NCBI GenBank assembly: GCA_973895155.1
Contig: OZ316893.1
Span: forward strand, 20,088,001-20,152,000
Direction of reading: 5' to 3'
Length of the DNA stretch: 64,000 bases
Source of the DNA: Marsupella aquatica
Lineage: Eukaryota > Marchantiophyta
A program made the translations under genes and the position numbers. Below are positions 25,916 to 35,871 of this stretch, piece by piece. The stretch's first letter is position 1; the number at the start of each line of letters is the position of its first letter. The notes under the pieces were generated by a model, which ran no database searches, was not told where the DNA came from, and saw only the letters and a program-made list of their open reading frames with translations.

Positions 25916-26640
25916 ATGAGAAAATCACAAAAAATGTCGTTTTTCACAACTTCTCAAAAAACTTGAAACTCAACACCGCCGCGTAGCCCACGAAGCTAGG
26001 AGTCCAATACTGAAAACCGAAATCAAAATCAAAATTTGACGGAAAAGTTATTCAAATTCGGTCGAGGTGGGTAAAACCTTGGGAAACTCCCTCATTTTGA
26101 CCACCTGAGGGAATAACCAAAATACCAAGTACAACCCGTCATCGGAATTACAATGTGATCGGTGCGCCGCATTGCCAACTTCAATGGCTACAACCTCGCC
26201 GAAAGAGAACCAAAAAAGTTATCGTTCGACGGACAAAATCTTTGTCAGTCGGTCAAAAATAGCTCTCTGGTTTTTGGAATATTCTATGACCCTTGTACAG
26301 GCCCTGTGGGAATTTTGGAAGAACAATCGAGGGGCTAACACGTGTCCTCGAACCCCCAAAACCCCCTACCACCCTTCGTCGTCGAAATCTGGTCGCGCGC
26401 GCAGAAAATACACACGGCAGAATGTACCCTCGACACCAAACGCAAGATATCTCACTCGGGTTTTGACGAAATCAAGATCTGATTTCAGATTTGGAAACTA
26501 GACTCCGAGACGGTGAAGATCAATATAAGAAGCACCCAAAACGAGGAAAGAACAAGGGAGAAAAAAATTGGTAAAGATGACAGATTTCTCTCATTTGCCA
26601 TAGCCAATTTCGAATCAGTTTTTCAAAGAGAAAAAATGGT

Positions 26641-26701
26641 ACCTTGTCAACAACGAATGTTGATGAATTGCACTTGGTGCCGTCACCAAGTCCAACAAGG
26701 T
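26641..26701. other. Three-way-junction inverted repeat in the Copia leader
   Basis: A 7-bp outer stem (ACCTTGT/ACAAGGT) encloses two hairpins: CAACA with TGTTG (5-nt loop), and CTTGGTG-CCGT-CACCAAG (7-bp stem, 4-nt loop). The fold is possible on either strand. It lies about 730 bp before gag in the element's leader, where retroelements often keep packaging or dimerisation structures. That role is inference. Confidence 0.55.
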
Positions 26702-27171
26702 AATTGATTTTTTTTAGCCTTCCTCTTCCATCAAAGAGCCAATCCCGGACTCAAAACAATCGTCTTGCCTCAATCTCTCCGTTGAGTCAAAACACTTGAC
26801 ACTTCTCCCTCCGAGTCGATTGCCACGATAAGAAACCCTGATCAGGCAAAAGAGGACTCCATAGCCGGTCAGAAAATCAGAATGCTTCTTTTGCTCCTCC
26901 CGTCGTACACGGTACACACTTGGTAACAAATCAGCTACCAAAACAAATAGCTCTTTGTCGTGACATATAGTATCGTAGCCATAGTGTATCAGAAACATAC
27001 AAGTCACCGGCAATGCATATGTGCAAGCTGCTAGCAACCAACATGCATAGAAAAAGTCCAATCACATTCACAGGTGCCAAGAAAAAGCAACTGAGGTGGT
27101 ATGTACGTAGTGGAGGTGTAAACCTCTGTATCCCCCCCCAGACCACAGCCAAAAGGCGGGCTGAAGAAAAG

Positions 27172-30100
27172 TCAGATAGCACGTGGAGCACAGGAAGGGC
27201 AAAACCATAACCCTTCTGGCACCTGGGTAAGTTCAGGCCGAAGGCAGAAAAGATGGTACCCTCCATTGCAATTGTCACACAACAGCATCTGGTCAGCATC
27301 ATCAATTTGCAAACACACTTTGCAAGGGTAGTCCACAGGTGGAATCCAAGTAGAAGTCACAATGGTGGGATCCAAGTTAGGCAGATGACAAGGGGTGCAA
27401 TTCTTGACATTGTCAGCAATTGTGCGCCCATCTGCCCCTTGTAACTCTAGCACTCCAGACGGTCGAATAGCTTTGACCCTGAGAATAGTGCGACTGGTAG
27501 AGGTGTCTAGGGTGTCGTTAGCTTGCCGCTGCAAGTACACAAAATCTCCCACTTCAAACTTCCTGACCTTGGGCTGAAAAGTGCCCCCTCGCGTGTGTGC
27601 ATAACGCAGTGTGTCCCTGTGTTGTGCAATGGCCAAATTCTCCATGGCCATGGGCATAACCCTCCTGAATAGGGCAACCCTCTCAGAGATCACATCAGAC
27701 CAAGTCACAGCTGAATCCAAGTCCACCACCTGAAGCATGTGAGAAGCAATAGCAGAAGGTGGAACTGGGTGACAACCAAACAACAAGAAGTAGGGAGAAA
27801 AGTTAGACAGTGATGCATGTCTGGACATCCTATACCCCATGGCAATGTAGGGTAAGGCCAGGTCCCAATCCTCCTTGTTTTTGGTGAGACAGATCTTCCG
27901 AAGGCCCTTCTTGCATGTCTGAACCATGCGCTCTGCCAAGCCATCTGCCTGTGGGTGATCTCGTGATGTCCGGCGATGATCAATGAGAGCCTGATCAAGC
28001 AGCTCCTGGAACTCTCCTCTAAACTCTGAGCCCTGGTCAGTGAGACATTCTGCACAAGCTCCAAAGCGGCTGAGAACTTGTTGCAAGAATGTCTGGCTGG
28101 TGCTACAGGAGGTCTTATCCGGCAATGCCACAAGTTCTATCCACTTGGAGAAATGCTCTATCATGATCATGATGTAGAGATTACCCCAAGATGTGAGGGG
28201 TAATTCTCCAGCCAAATCACATGACCAACGATAAAACATGCCCTGAATAGGGAGTGGATGAAGTGTGGGTTGCCGAGATGTGAAAGAAGTCCTTACCCTA
28301 TCACACTGCTCACACCGGGCAATAACATCTCGAACCTGGCCATGCATGCCTCTCCAATGATAATGGGGGACCAAGAGGCTATAAGTCCTCTTAACACCAA
28401 AATGACCAAGCTCAAAATGTACCTTACGGATAAGGCCAACCCTCTCATGAATGGGTGGAACCACCACTTCCCTGTCTGGCAAGCAGCGCACAAGATGATC
28501 TCCCTTCCACAAGTAGCGCTTGGACCTTTGCTGAATTCGGTCTCTCTGGGCAGCAGTAACATGGGTGGGGTACTCCCCATCCTGCAGAAATCTCAGAGTG
28601 TCGCTGTCCTCCCATATGTCCACCACAGGTTGGTCAACAATGTAGCATGGCAGCAAAGCAAGATAGGTAGATGCATGAAATGTAGGCAGGATGGAAACCT
28701 GGTCAAAATCCTGCCGTGCATCTGAGGGATCATCAGAGGCAATCAAAGGGCTGCGGGACATAGTGTCAGCATTTTGATGTGTCACACCAGGCCTATGAAT
28801 TACCTCAAAATCATACTCCTGGAGTATGAGTGCCCAACGAGCAAGCTTGCCAGTAAGCTTGTCGTTGGTCATCAACCACTTCAAGGGCTGGTGGTCGGTG
28901 TAGAGAACAAACCTGGTCCCATAGAGGTAGGGTCTGTAATGTATGACAGCCCACACAACAGCAAGGCATTCACCCTCATAAGAAGAATAATGACTCTCTG
29001 CCTGATTGTTGCTCCTGGATGCATAGGCAATGACGTACTCTTTACCTTCCTCATCATGCTGGCCCAGAATGGCACCAATCCCAAGGGCACTCCAATCTGT
29101 GTGTAGCACAAAGACCTTGTTGAAATCAGGTCTTCTCAGCACCGGGTATTCTGAGAGCTTCTCCTTCAAAGTGGCAAATGCTACCTCAGCATCTGTACTC
29201 CATGTCCAAGTCACATTCTTTTTCAACAAAGCATACAATGGGTGTGCAATGGTACTGAAATCTTTGATGTAGATCCAGTAGTAATTGCACAACCCAATAA
29301 AACTCCTCAAAGTGTGAACATCGGTAGGAGTGGGCATTTCCAAGATGGATACCACCTTGGCCCAGTGAGCCATGGTTCCATTTGGAAGAATGCGATGCCT
29401 AAGATATACTACTGATCTGACAGCAAATTCACACTTCTTGGGGTGTATCTTTAGGTTCACCTTCTTAAGCCTCATGAATAGCTCCTCAAGGTCAAGTAGA
29501 TGCTGGTCAAATCCTTTGTTGTGGACCAACACATCATCAATGTAGCATTTCAAAAACTCAGCACCTTGAAGAACCTGGTCCATGACTCTTTGAAAGAATA
29601 TGGGCGCATTCTTCAAGCCAAATGGCATCACCAACCACTCCCATAGTTGGTTACTACCATGGAAAGCTGTTTTCTTGCGGTCCTTTGCAAGCAGCAAAAT
29701 CTGGTTGAAGCCTTGCCTTAGATCCACAAGAGTGAAGATGTCTGAGTCTCCAATGCTGTCAAATAGCTCCTCTGGCCGCGGCATGGGGTACCTGTCATGG
29801 GGTGTGACCAGGTTCAATGGCCTGTAGTCCCCACACATGCGCTTCTCTGTCCACAATCCACTGGAATCCTTCTTTGCTGGCATCACTGTAGCTGCCGCAA
29901 AATCTGATGTAGATGGCTGAATAAGACCAGCTTCATAAAGCTCTTGGCACCTCTCATCCACCAGCTGCCACTCATGCTTACTCAAACGGTGTCTCCGCCT
30001 AAAGATAGGTGTTTCATCAGCCAACTCAATGGAGAACTGCATAGTCTTGCACTTACCCAAGTCCTTCATAGAGAAAGCAAACACATTCTCATGCTTGAGG

Positions 30101-30969
30101 AGCAAATTCAGCAGCTGGTCCTTCTGTCTTTTACTCAGGTGGTTGCCCATGATAAATGTGTAGTTGGCAACACTAGGAATAGGACCTGATGTACTCGTGC
30201 TTGAAGAGCCAGAAGTGCCAGCCTCTCCACTGTCCAAGCTGCTAGCATGCTGCTGATAAGGTGATGAGGCCTCTCCAAGGCCTGCTGTATCTGTTGCTCT
30301 GGTCTGATCCACACCATGAAACTCAGAAATAATGTCAGCCACATTACAAGGGACCTCCTCCCCCCCAACACTTGGACTGAAGCGGTGAGTGTTGAATAGA
30401 GGTAAGTGCACCTGGTCTGGATGCCATGTAGCAGCACTGTGGAGGGGTAGGGCTGGAGCTCCTAATGCTGGAGGAATGTACATCTGAAAAAGGATGCAAG
30501 TGACCAGAAGCCAAGTGAGAGCATTGAGATCCATTACCCTGCCAAGTAAAGCATTCCTGGCCAGCCTGGTGATTTTGGTGTGACCTGTAGTACCGGGTTG
30601 GAAGCCCATAGCCCGTTCTCTCTCCTCAGGACTAGGTTCATCCCATGTACCGGTAGAATGTCGATAAACCAGCCCAGGACCATCACCCTGAAAAGCATGT
30701 GCACCTAGAAAGGACACAAATGTAGGCCAAGCAGCACGGGGTTGTCCAATGGTATTAGCTGGATACCAAGGTGCTGGCTCTTGCCATGTAACTGGTTGGC
30801 AAGAACTGTCAGGATCCAAAATCTGGTCCACTGTAAGGTTAGTGTCCCTGGATGTGTGGTGAAGAGCCATCTCCAGCAAGGAAGGTGGTGCAAGGTTAGT
30901 CCAAAAGTTACGAAGACGATGTGCATAAGAACCACAGTGCACTGCATCAATGAGAAGGGGTGGTCCCAA
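27172..30969 (-). CDS. Gypsy pol: methyltransferase C-terminus, RT, RNase H, integrase, PHD finger
   Basis: An uninterrupted open frame of 1,265 codons, the downstream part of the element's long frame rather than a complete gene; its track-defined first codon is not a true start. Residues 1-156 are the tail of the methyltransferase-like domain (AHRLRNFWTNL, TRLARNALLGR). A Ser/Thr-rich linker follows, then RT (FTLVDLRQGFNQI, active site CYIDDVLV near residue 475), Gypsy RNase H (VLHTDWSALGIGAILGQ, YTDHQPLKWL), an HHCC integrase finger (HFELGHFG...CEQC), and the DDE core (CDLAGELP, LTDQGSEF near 978, GLAERM near 1011). The C-terminus, residues 1214-1263, is a Cys4-His-Cys3 PHD finger. All RT and integrase catalytic residues are present, unlike the enclosing Copia. 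Confidence 0.93.
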   Translation of the reverse strand: MGPPLLIDAVHCGSYAHRLRNFWTNLAPPSLLEMALHHTSRDTNLTVDQILDPDSSCQPVTWQEPAPWYPANTIGQPRAAWPTFVSFLGAHAFQGDGPGLVYRHSTGTWDEPSPEERERAMGFQPGTTGHTKITRLARNALLGRVMDLNALTWLLVTCILFQMYIPPALGAPALPLHSAATWHPDQVHLPLFNTHRFSPSVGGEEVPCNVADIISEFHGVDQTRATDTAGLGEASSPYQQHASSLDSGEAGTSGSSSTSTSGPIPSVANYTFIMGNHLSKRQKDQLLNLLLKHENVFAFSMKDLGKCKTMQFSIELADETPIFRRRHRLSKHEWQLVDERCQELYEAGLIQPSTSDFAAATVMPAKKDSSGLWTEKRMCGDYRPLNLVTPHDRYPMPRPEELFDSIGDSDIFTLVDLRQGFNQILLLAKDRKKTAFHGSNQLWEWLVMPFGLKNAPIFFQRVMDQVLQGAEFLKCYIDDVLVHNKGFDQHLLDLEELFMRLKKVNLKIHPKKCEFAVRSVVYLRHRILPNGTMAHWAKVVSILEMPTPTDVHTLRSFIGLCNYYWIYIKDFSTIAHPLYALLKKNVTWTWSTDAEVAFATLKEKLSEYPVLRRPDFNKVFVLHTDWSALGIGAILGQHDEEGKEYVIAYASRSNNQAESHYSSYEGECLAVVWAVIHYRPYLYGTRFVLYTDHQPLKWLMTNDKLTGKLARWALILQEYDFEVIHRPGVTHQNADTMSRSPLIASDDPSDARQDFDQVSILPTFHASTYLALLPCYIVDQPVVDIWEDSDTLRFLQDGEYPTHVTAAQRDRIQQRSKRYLWKGDHLVRCLPDREVVVPPIHERVGLIRKVHFELGHFGVKRTYSLLVPHYHWRGMHGQVRDVIARCEQCDRVRTSFTSRQPTLHPLPIQGMFYRWSCDLAGELPLTSWGNLYIMIMIEHFSKWIELVALPDKTSCSTSQTFLQQVLSRFGACAECLTDQGSEFRGEFQELLDQALIDHRRTSRDHPQADGLAERMVQTCKKGLRKICLTKNKEDWDLALPYIAMGYRMSRHASLSNFSPYFLLFGCHPVPPSAIASHMLQVVDLDSAVTWSDVISERVALFRRVMPMAMENLAIAQHRDTLRYAHTRGGTFQPKVRKFEVGDFVYLQRQANDTLDTSTSRTILRVKAIRPSGVLELQGADGRTIADNVKNCTPCHLPNLDPTIVTSTWIPPVDYPCKVCLQIDDADQMLLCDNCNGGYHLFCLRPELTQVPEGLWFCPSCAPRAI
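27175..27330 (-). other. PHD finger at the integrase C-terminus
   Basis: Spacing is C-x2-C (CKVC), C-x2-C (LLCDNCNGG), H-x2-C (YHLFC), C-x2-C (WFCPSC), with the family's GLWFCPSC ending, directly after the integrase C-terminal region and before the stop. PHD fingers commonly bind histone H3 N-termini. Chromoviruses carry a chromodomain at this position, so the PHD is plausibly a targeting module. Histone binding is inferred, not shown. Confidence 0.9.
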
Positions 30970-31458
30970 GTAGTGCTAGACCACACTAAAATCCTCTTTG
31001 ACCTGTGGACGCTGGTCAAACTGAGATGGAGTATTCTCAATGATATAACCAACAGGAGGATAAAGGGATTGAGCCTAGGTGAGAATCTGAACCAATGCTG
31101 TGAAAAGGCCAGAACGAGAATCATGTAGTCCAGCACCGTGACTAGCAGTTGAAAACCCTTGGCATTCCCAACCAGCTATGATCAAATCAAGGGAGCCAAG
31201 AAGGGTTAAGTGCCGGTGCTAGACAAGCTGGATATCTGAAGGAAAGAAAGAAAATGCAGACTTCCATGCACTGTGTGGAAACTGCTAAGGAAATCGCTCT
31301 GAAAATTACAGCAGACGGGATTCAGCCACTTGCCTTGCACCTGGATCAATATCCACATAGATGTACTGCTTCACCACCATGCCAGACTGTAGGAGAGCTT
31401 CCAGGCCTGTAGAAATGCCACCAAAAAGCTCAAGCAATGTAAGGCCATCTGAAGGAGG
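30504..31458 (-). pseudogene. Cytosine-5 DNA methyltransferase-like domain inside the Gypsy polyprotein
   Basis: Between protease and RT, in the same frame as pol, lie conserved C5-methyltransferase motifs in canonical order. Motif I (AdoMet loop) is LLELFGGISTG, followed by YIYVDIDPGAR. Motif IV is IIAGWECQGFS with the catalytic Cys, near 31151-31190. Motif VI is IIENT near 31035-31050. Motif VIII is AHRLRNFWTNL, and the C-terminal motif X is TRLARNALLGR. The FWTNL and LARxxLLGR signatures resemble the DNMT3/DRM group. Five in-frame stops (31306-31308, 31285-31287, 31219-31221, 31075-31077, 30976-30978) inactivate it without any frameshift. The Pro before the catalytic Cys is Glu here. Total span is about 320 codons, a minimal catalytic domain without a regulatory region. 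The enzyme assignment is by motif only. Confidence 0.85.
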
Positions 31459-33153
31459 AGTCCATGTAACTGGTGCGCTCAAGATTGGGGCTATTGGTTG
31501 TCCATGATGCTGCCCAAGGTCCTCAAATTTGTGCAATGCAGCCACCAAAGGTCCATGGGCTGCTTGGAGCCGTTGTACCACCTCTGGTTGATGATCCACG
31601 TTGCTGGAAAGTGCTGCTATACGTGCAGCAGCATGTGCAGTAGCCACCTCATCATCATCCTCCTCAATCCAATCCTGCAATGGGTGGTTGACATAGGTAG
31701 CTGTGTGCACTGCTCTCAACACACAGTGGTGAGCCATAGGGGTATGGGCACCATGCAAATCCAGTGGAATGTATCCCAAGTGTGAGCCATTCGTATGCCA
31801 ATCAACTCTGTAGTATGCATGCTCATGCCAGTTGTCAATGGTAAAACCTGGTGGGAACAAAGCCTCCTGGCCAATGAGCACATCATACGTAGTGGCATTG
31901 GTAACCAAACATCTGACTGGGAAATGCAGTTCCTGATCTGTACCTCCATTAAAAGTGAGAGTGAGTAAAGTAGAACTCTCACCCAGCACATCCTCCACAG
32001 TGCCACTAGCAGTCTGAATATGCCACCTGGATGGCTGTAAATGATCAGTCAGCAGTCCCATCTTCTTGGCAAACTGAATGCCCAAGATTACTGGTTAAGC
32101 ACCTGTGTCTAGCATGACCACCTGAGGAGTGTGACCCTCCAACTTGACTGCTGAATTCCTGTTGTCAACAATGGCAATGGTGGTGGAAACTAAAGTCCTG
32201 TCACTAGGCACCACTTTTGGCAAATGATGAGGTACCTTGTGAAGGGAGTTAGTGTCCATGGTCTTCCCACTCAACAGCATAGCCAAGAAAGATGGAGCAG
32301 CATGACCAGAATCAAGTGTAGCTCTGGTCACACAATCTGCAGCAATACTGTCATCTCTACCACTGGAAATCGGTACTGGGATAGCCAAACCAGTGGAAGC
32401 ATGCAATGGAGAAGGAGAAGGTCCAGTATTAACATGAGATTGGACCTCCAAAACCGGTGTCACAGGGGCTGATGAAGAATGCAGTGAGCCCTCTAGCGCT
32501 CTGATGACAGCTCTAGCATCCAGCTGTAAATCATGGCAACTGAAAAGTGGAGTGGTAAGAATCCTTTGTGCCATACCGGAGGTGAAATGCTCAAGCAGCT
32601 CAGGAAAAATAACTCCCTGTGAAATGTCAGCAGCACCTGGTGGTGGAATGGATGTAGCTGCAGCTCCCTCCCCCCTCGCCAACAAGGTGCGCTCTTCAGC
32701 AAGTATGAGTGGCTGAAAAGATTGGGGCATGACAGCCCGAGCTCCCCGGGCTCTAGTCATAGGACCAGCAGCAAGACCATCAGCTTGTACAATGCGGCGT
32801 GTGGGAGCAATACGGGAGGCAGCACTGGGCTGCTGGTAAGCAAAATAGGAAGGGCAGAATGAATCTGAAAATGCTGCTGTAAGGCCAGGCTGTGTAGCAG
32901 AGGACAGCACACACTCACCCATATGAGCATCAAATGGCAAGCCATAGAAAGAGCGGGGTAGGGGTGCTGAACTGTCAGTGGTGCCTGGGCCAGGGATGGG
33001 TTGCACGTGACCAGCCGGTTGGGAAGGACCAGAAGAGGTAGTGGACTTGCCTTTGATGTTGGCAAGTTGGGTACGTAATGACTCAACCTCATGAGTCAGA
33101 GACTGGAGTTGAGTTGCCTGTGCGTTGTGAGCCTCCTTCTGAGCGGGTTGCTT
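31459..33153 (-). pseudogene. Gypsy aspartic protease region and linker
   Basis: The frame is the same as pol. A Pro/Ser/Ala-rich linker leads to PQVVMLDTGA, the retropepsin active site, then VLIGQEALFPPG typical of the protease flap and second half. An in-frame TAA at 32095-32097 falls immediately after DTGA. Downstream a His-rich acidic spacer (WIEEDDDEVATAHAAARIAAL) connects protease to the methyltransferase-like domain at about 31458. Another in-frame stop (TAG) lies at 33154-33156, at the gag-side border. Confidence 0.8.
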
Positions 33154-34400
33154 CTATTGCTGCTTGGGCAATTTGTTAGCACTGGATGCTTTGCCACTGG
33201 AAGGAGGAGCAATTGATGCAGTAGGAGCCCTCCTAGCTGGTGGTGGAGTGGAAACAGGAGCAGGATATGAGTGGCCTGCTGTCGTAGCTGCTTCCTCTCG
33301 GGGAATTTGGCAAAACAAACTGCCTCCAAGTGGCCCACTTTCCCGCAAAATCACAAGACAGGTCCTCAGCAACAATATCACATTCATTAGCCTTGTGATT
33401 AGGGTTACCACAGTAGTTGCAAGATGGCAGCATGAAAGCAGCATGTGCGGGCTTGGTCTTGGAACCTTACTGTGGCACACGGGAAGGAGTGGCCAGTGTA
33501 GGAGTAGCAGCCTGGTACCTGGATCGCGGTGGACGCGCAATACTGGCCTCATAATGTGCATGGGCCAACTCAAGTTTCTCAGCAGTGTCATAGACATTGA
33601 GCAGGGTGTAGCTGTCTCCAAACTCTGAGAATACTTGCTGCAACACTTGCGAATGGAGAGCTGGGGTGCCCTCCAACGCGCGAAGATAGCGGTGAGCAGC
33701 TTCCAGGTCAGTGATGCTCTGGGTGTCTTCCTTCAGCTTGAGAAGCCGGCGATATAACATCTTCAATGTTTCATCGCGTTGCCTCACAAATGTGGCCAAC
33801 TGCATGATTTTGTCAGCACTCTTGATTGGGAATTCCAATTCAAGAACCTGGAAAAACTCAGCCACTGGATCAGCAAAGGCAGGGGAATCAATGGTGGGAG
33901 AAATACCTGATGTAGCCTGTGCCAAGACAGTGGGAGTAACTGGTGCAGTGGTGGGAACTGGAGTAGGAGGGGAAGTGGCAGGAGCAGCAGCATGGGCTGC
34001 AATGGCATTCTATAATGCCAGTTGTGAGGCAGCCGCAATTGCAGTGGCATAGGCAGGGTTAGGCAATTGTGTGACAGCAAGCAGCCGTTGAGAATGCTGC
34101 TCATGCACATCCAAAGCCTCGTGGTGCACATACCTGGCTAGCTGCTTAAATGCAAAAGCATTTGTGAAATTGCTGCCATACTTCAACTCCAATTCGTAAA
34201 CGACAGTGTAGAAAGTGGATTTGAACTCACGCAAAGAGACAGTGCCTGGCCGCCCACTGAAGCGCTCAATGCGGCTAGATGAGTGACTGGCATCCATGCT
34301 GTATGTCGGTGAAGTTGGAACAATCACTGATGTAGAAGGAGAAAAAGGCAAAGAAGTGATAGCAGGCTTCGGGGTAGAGGTGAAGCGACCGCCAAATGTA
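33154..34400 (-). pseudogene. Gypsy gag-like protein with CCHC zinc knuckles, broken
   Basis: The capsid-like part is visible as RIERFSGRPGTVSLREFKS and, after an in-frame TAG at 34010-34012, FADPVAEFFQVLELEFPIKS and QQVFSEFGDSYTLLNVYD. Another stop (33467-33469) precedes a knuckle CNYCGNPNHKANEC (about 33421-33380). A second knuckle is broken: its first cysteine and glycine lie in one frame and its GHLEAVC half in another, so a one-base indel lies near 33335, with a second frame change close by before the pol frame is reached. The true start codon is unclear; an ATG near 34443 is one base out of frame. Confidence 0.75.
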
Positions 34401-34579
34401 GCAGAAGGGTTGCATGGTGTGGGTGTTGCTGCTGTCTACTGACATCGTCAAAATTGCCGAGACTCCAATGAAATTGGCACCAACGGTCGTGGATCACTCC
34501 GTAAGTGGTACCGGGGTGTCGGTGGCGATGAGCTGCTACCTCCCGGCTCGTCGGCTGACATGCTGCATGCTCACCCGGG

Positions 34580-35871
34580 GTGCCAATGGGAAAGAAATTG
34601 ACAAGAAAAAGGAATGGCAGCCCCAAGGCTAGGAAATAAAACCCACAAAGGAGACAAACGGTACAAGGCAGCAATGTGTCAAATGTGTAAACACACAGAA
34701 AAACCGTCACAAAGAAAAATCGTCGGCAAAGGAAAACCCCTTAAAAACTCGGGAAAGGCTTAATGTTGGCGGCAATAAAGAAATCCGGGAAAAGAAACTA
34801 GAAGTGCCCCCCCCCTTAAGTGTATACATCGGGCCCCTATGTGGACCCAAAAACTGGCAGGAAAAGGGAAACCAAAGAGGCGCGCGTCAGCAGGAAAAGA
34901 AAACCGGGCCAAGTGGGACACAGAATCTGAAGTGTATACACATCAGCCCGATGTGGACCCGAGAGATGGAAACAGGTCGATCGTCGCGCGGCGAAAAAGC
35001 GAGACAAGCCGAAAAAGGCGAAAATAAAACGGGAAGAGTGAGGCGAAGAAAAGAAATGAGGCCTGTGCATAGGGCTTCGCACCCCCCTCCTTATGAGCTC
35101 CTGAAGAGGTGGGGCTACGAGCTCCCCCTCCCCTCTTAAATGTGCTGGGTGCCTTGTGCCTGGCAGGACTCCCAAGGGGAGTCGACGTGAACTCCCCCTC
35201 TCCCCTTTAATTCTTCATAGGGCCTCGTGCCCACTCCTTGCGCTCTGCCTCGGCTCTGTCTCCCCCCTCTTTAATGCTGCTATCTGGGCTTCGTGCCCTA
35301 CAGGAGGACTCCCGAGAAGGGAGTCGTATGTACTCCCCCTCCCCCTTCAATGCAACATAGGGGCTCGTGCCCTATCCTGGCACACTCGCTCCCCTCCCCT
35401 CCTTAAATTGCAGCATAGGGCTTCGCGCCCTCTCCTGGCACACTCGCGCTGCCTTGTGCTCGGCTCCCCTTCCCCCATGCTTTAATTCTCCATAGGGCTT
35501 CGTGCCCTCTGTCCTCTCGCTTGCTTATGGCAGGGCAAAAAGAAAGGGAGTCGAGGCAGGAAAAACGAGCGAGAAAATGCCGAAAAAGGGAAGAAACCTC
35601 CCGGATTGAGGAGGGACTACGGCCGATAAACGGAGATACAGCCGAGGCAAGGGCATGGTGCCCTATGCACGGCCTGTGCAGGGTGTCGTGAGGCAACAAA
35701 ACGGGCTCAACGGCAGTTGTGGCCGAAAAGTGGCAACAAACACAAAACGGCCCCAAAAGCAGTCGAGGCAACGGTTGATGCAACGTCGGCAGCAGCAGGT
35801 TGTGGCCGGAATGTGAAACCCGGGCCTCCCAAGGGAGTGTTATGTGTATACACTTAAGTATACACATAACA
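34580..35871 (-). repeat. Candidate Gypsy 5' LTR/leader with GC-rich tandem array
   Basis: No protein-coding content. From about 35068 to 35520 there are roughly six degenerate units of about 60-90 bp built on CATAGGGCTTCGTGCCCT...CTGGCACACTCG...CTCCCC...TTTAAT. Each contains a small hairpin (AGGGC-loop-GCCCT). Two related AAGTGTATACA...GGGCCC/CAGCCC.ATGTGGACC blocks lie at 34817-34852 and 34938-34966. The block is the best candidate for the element's 5' LTR (TGTT at 35871, ending near TTCCCA at about 34588), but no matching 3' copy was found. Confidence 0.4.
35838..35871. repeat. 34-bp palindrome at the probable Gypsy/Copia junction
   Basis: TGTTATGTGTATAC and GTATACACATAACA are perfect 14-bp inverted arms around a 6-bp centre (ACTTAA). 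The outer bases are TG...CA. It separates the GC-rich Gypsy block from sequence continuous with the Copia PBS and leader. Confidence 0.75.

Larger units (their letters stand above)
27100..35871 (-). mobile_element. Nested Ty3/Gypsy retrotransposon with DNA methyltransferase and PHD domains
   Basis: A minus-strand element sits in the Copia 5' leader. Its order is gag with CCHC knuckles (about 34400-33150), aspartic protease (DTGA at about 32098-32110), a cytosine-5 DNA methyltransferase-like domain (about 31458-30504), RT, RNase H, zinc-binding integrase and a C-terminal PHD finger (stop at 27172). RT before integrase makes it Ty3/Gypsy. Borders are uncertain: a purine tract (CTGGGGGGGGATAC, about 27132-27146) and a 34-bp palindrome at 35838-35871 with TG...CA ends are the best candidates. 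I found no second copy of any long LTR-like block on the other side, so the 3' LTR may be lost or too diverged to see. Confidence 0.85.

Noticed and set aside
27172-34400. Integrated pararetrovirus (caulimovirid) rather than a Gypsy element
   Set aside because: An integrase with HHCC finger and DDE core is present, and there is no movement protein or viral coat signature. The layout is that of Ty3/Gypsy.
34480-34600. TTGGCACCCCGGGTGAGC on the minus strand as the Gypsy primer binding site
   Set aside because: The implied tRNA 3' end does not have a normal T-arm, and without a second LTR the position cannot be confirmed.
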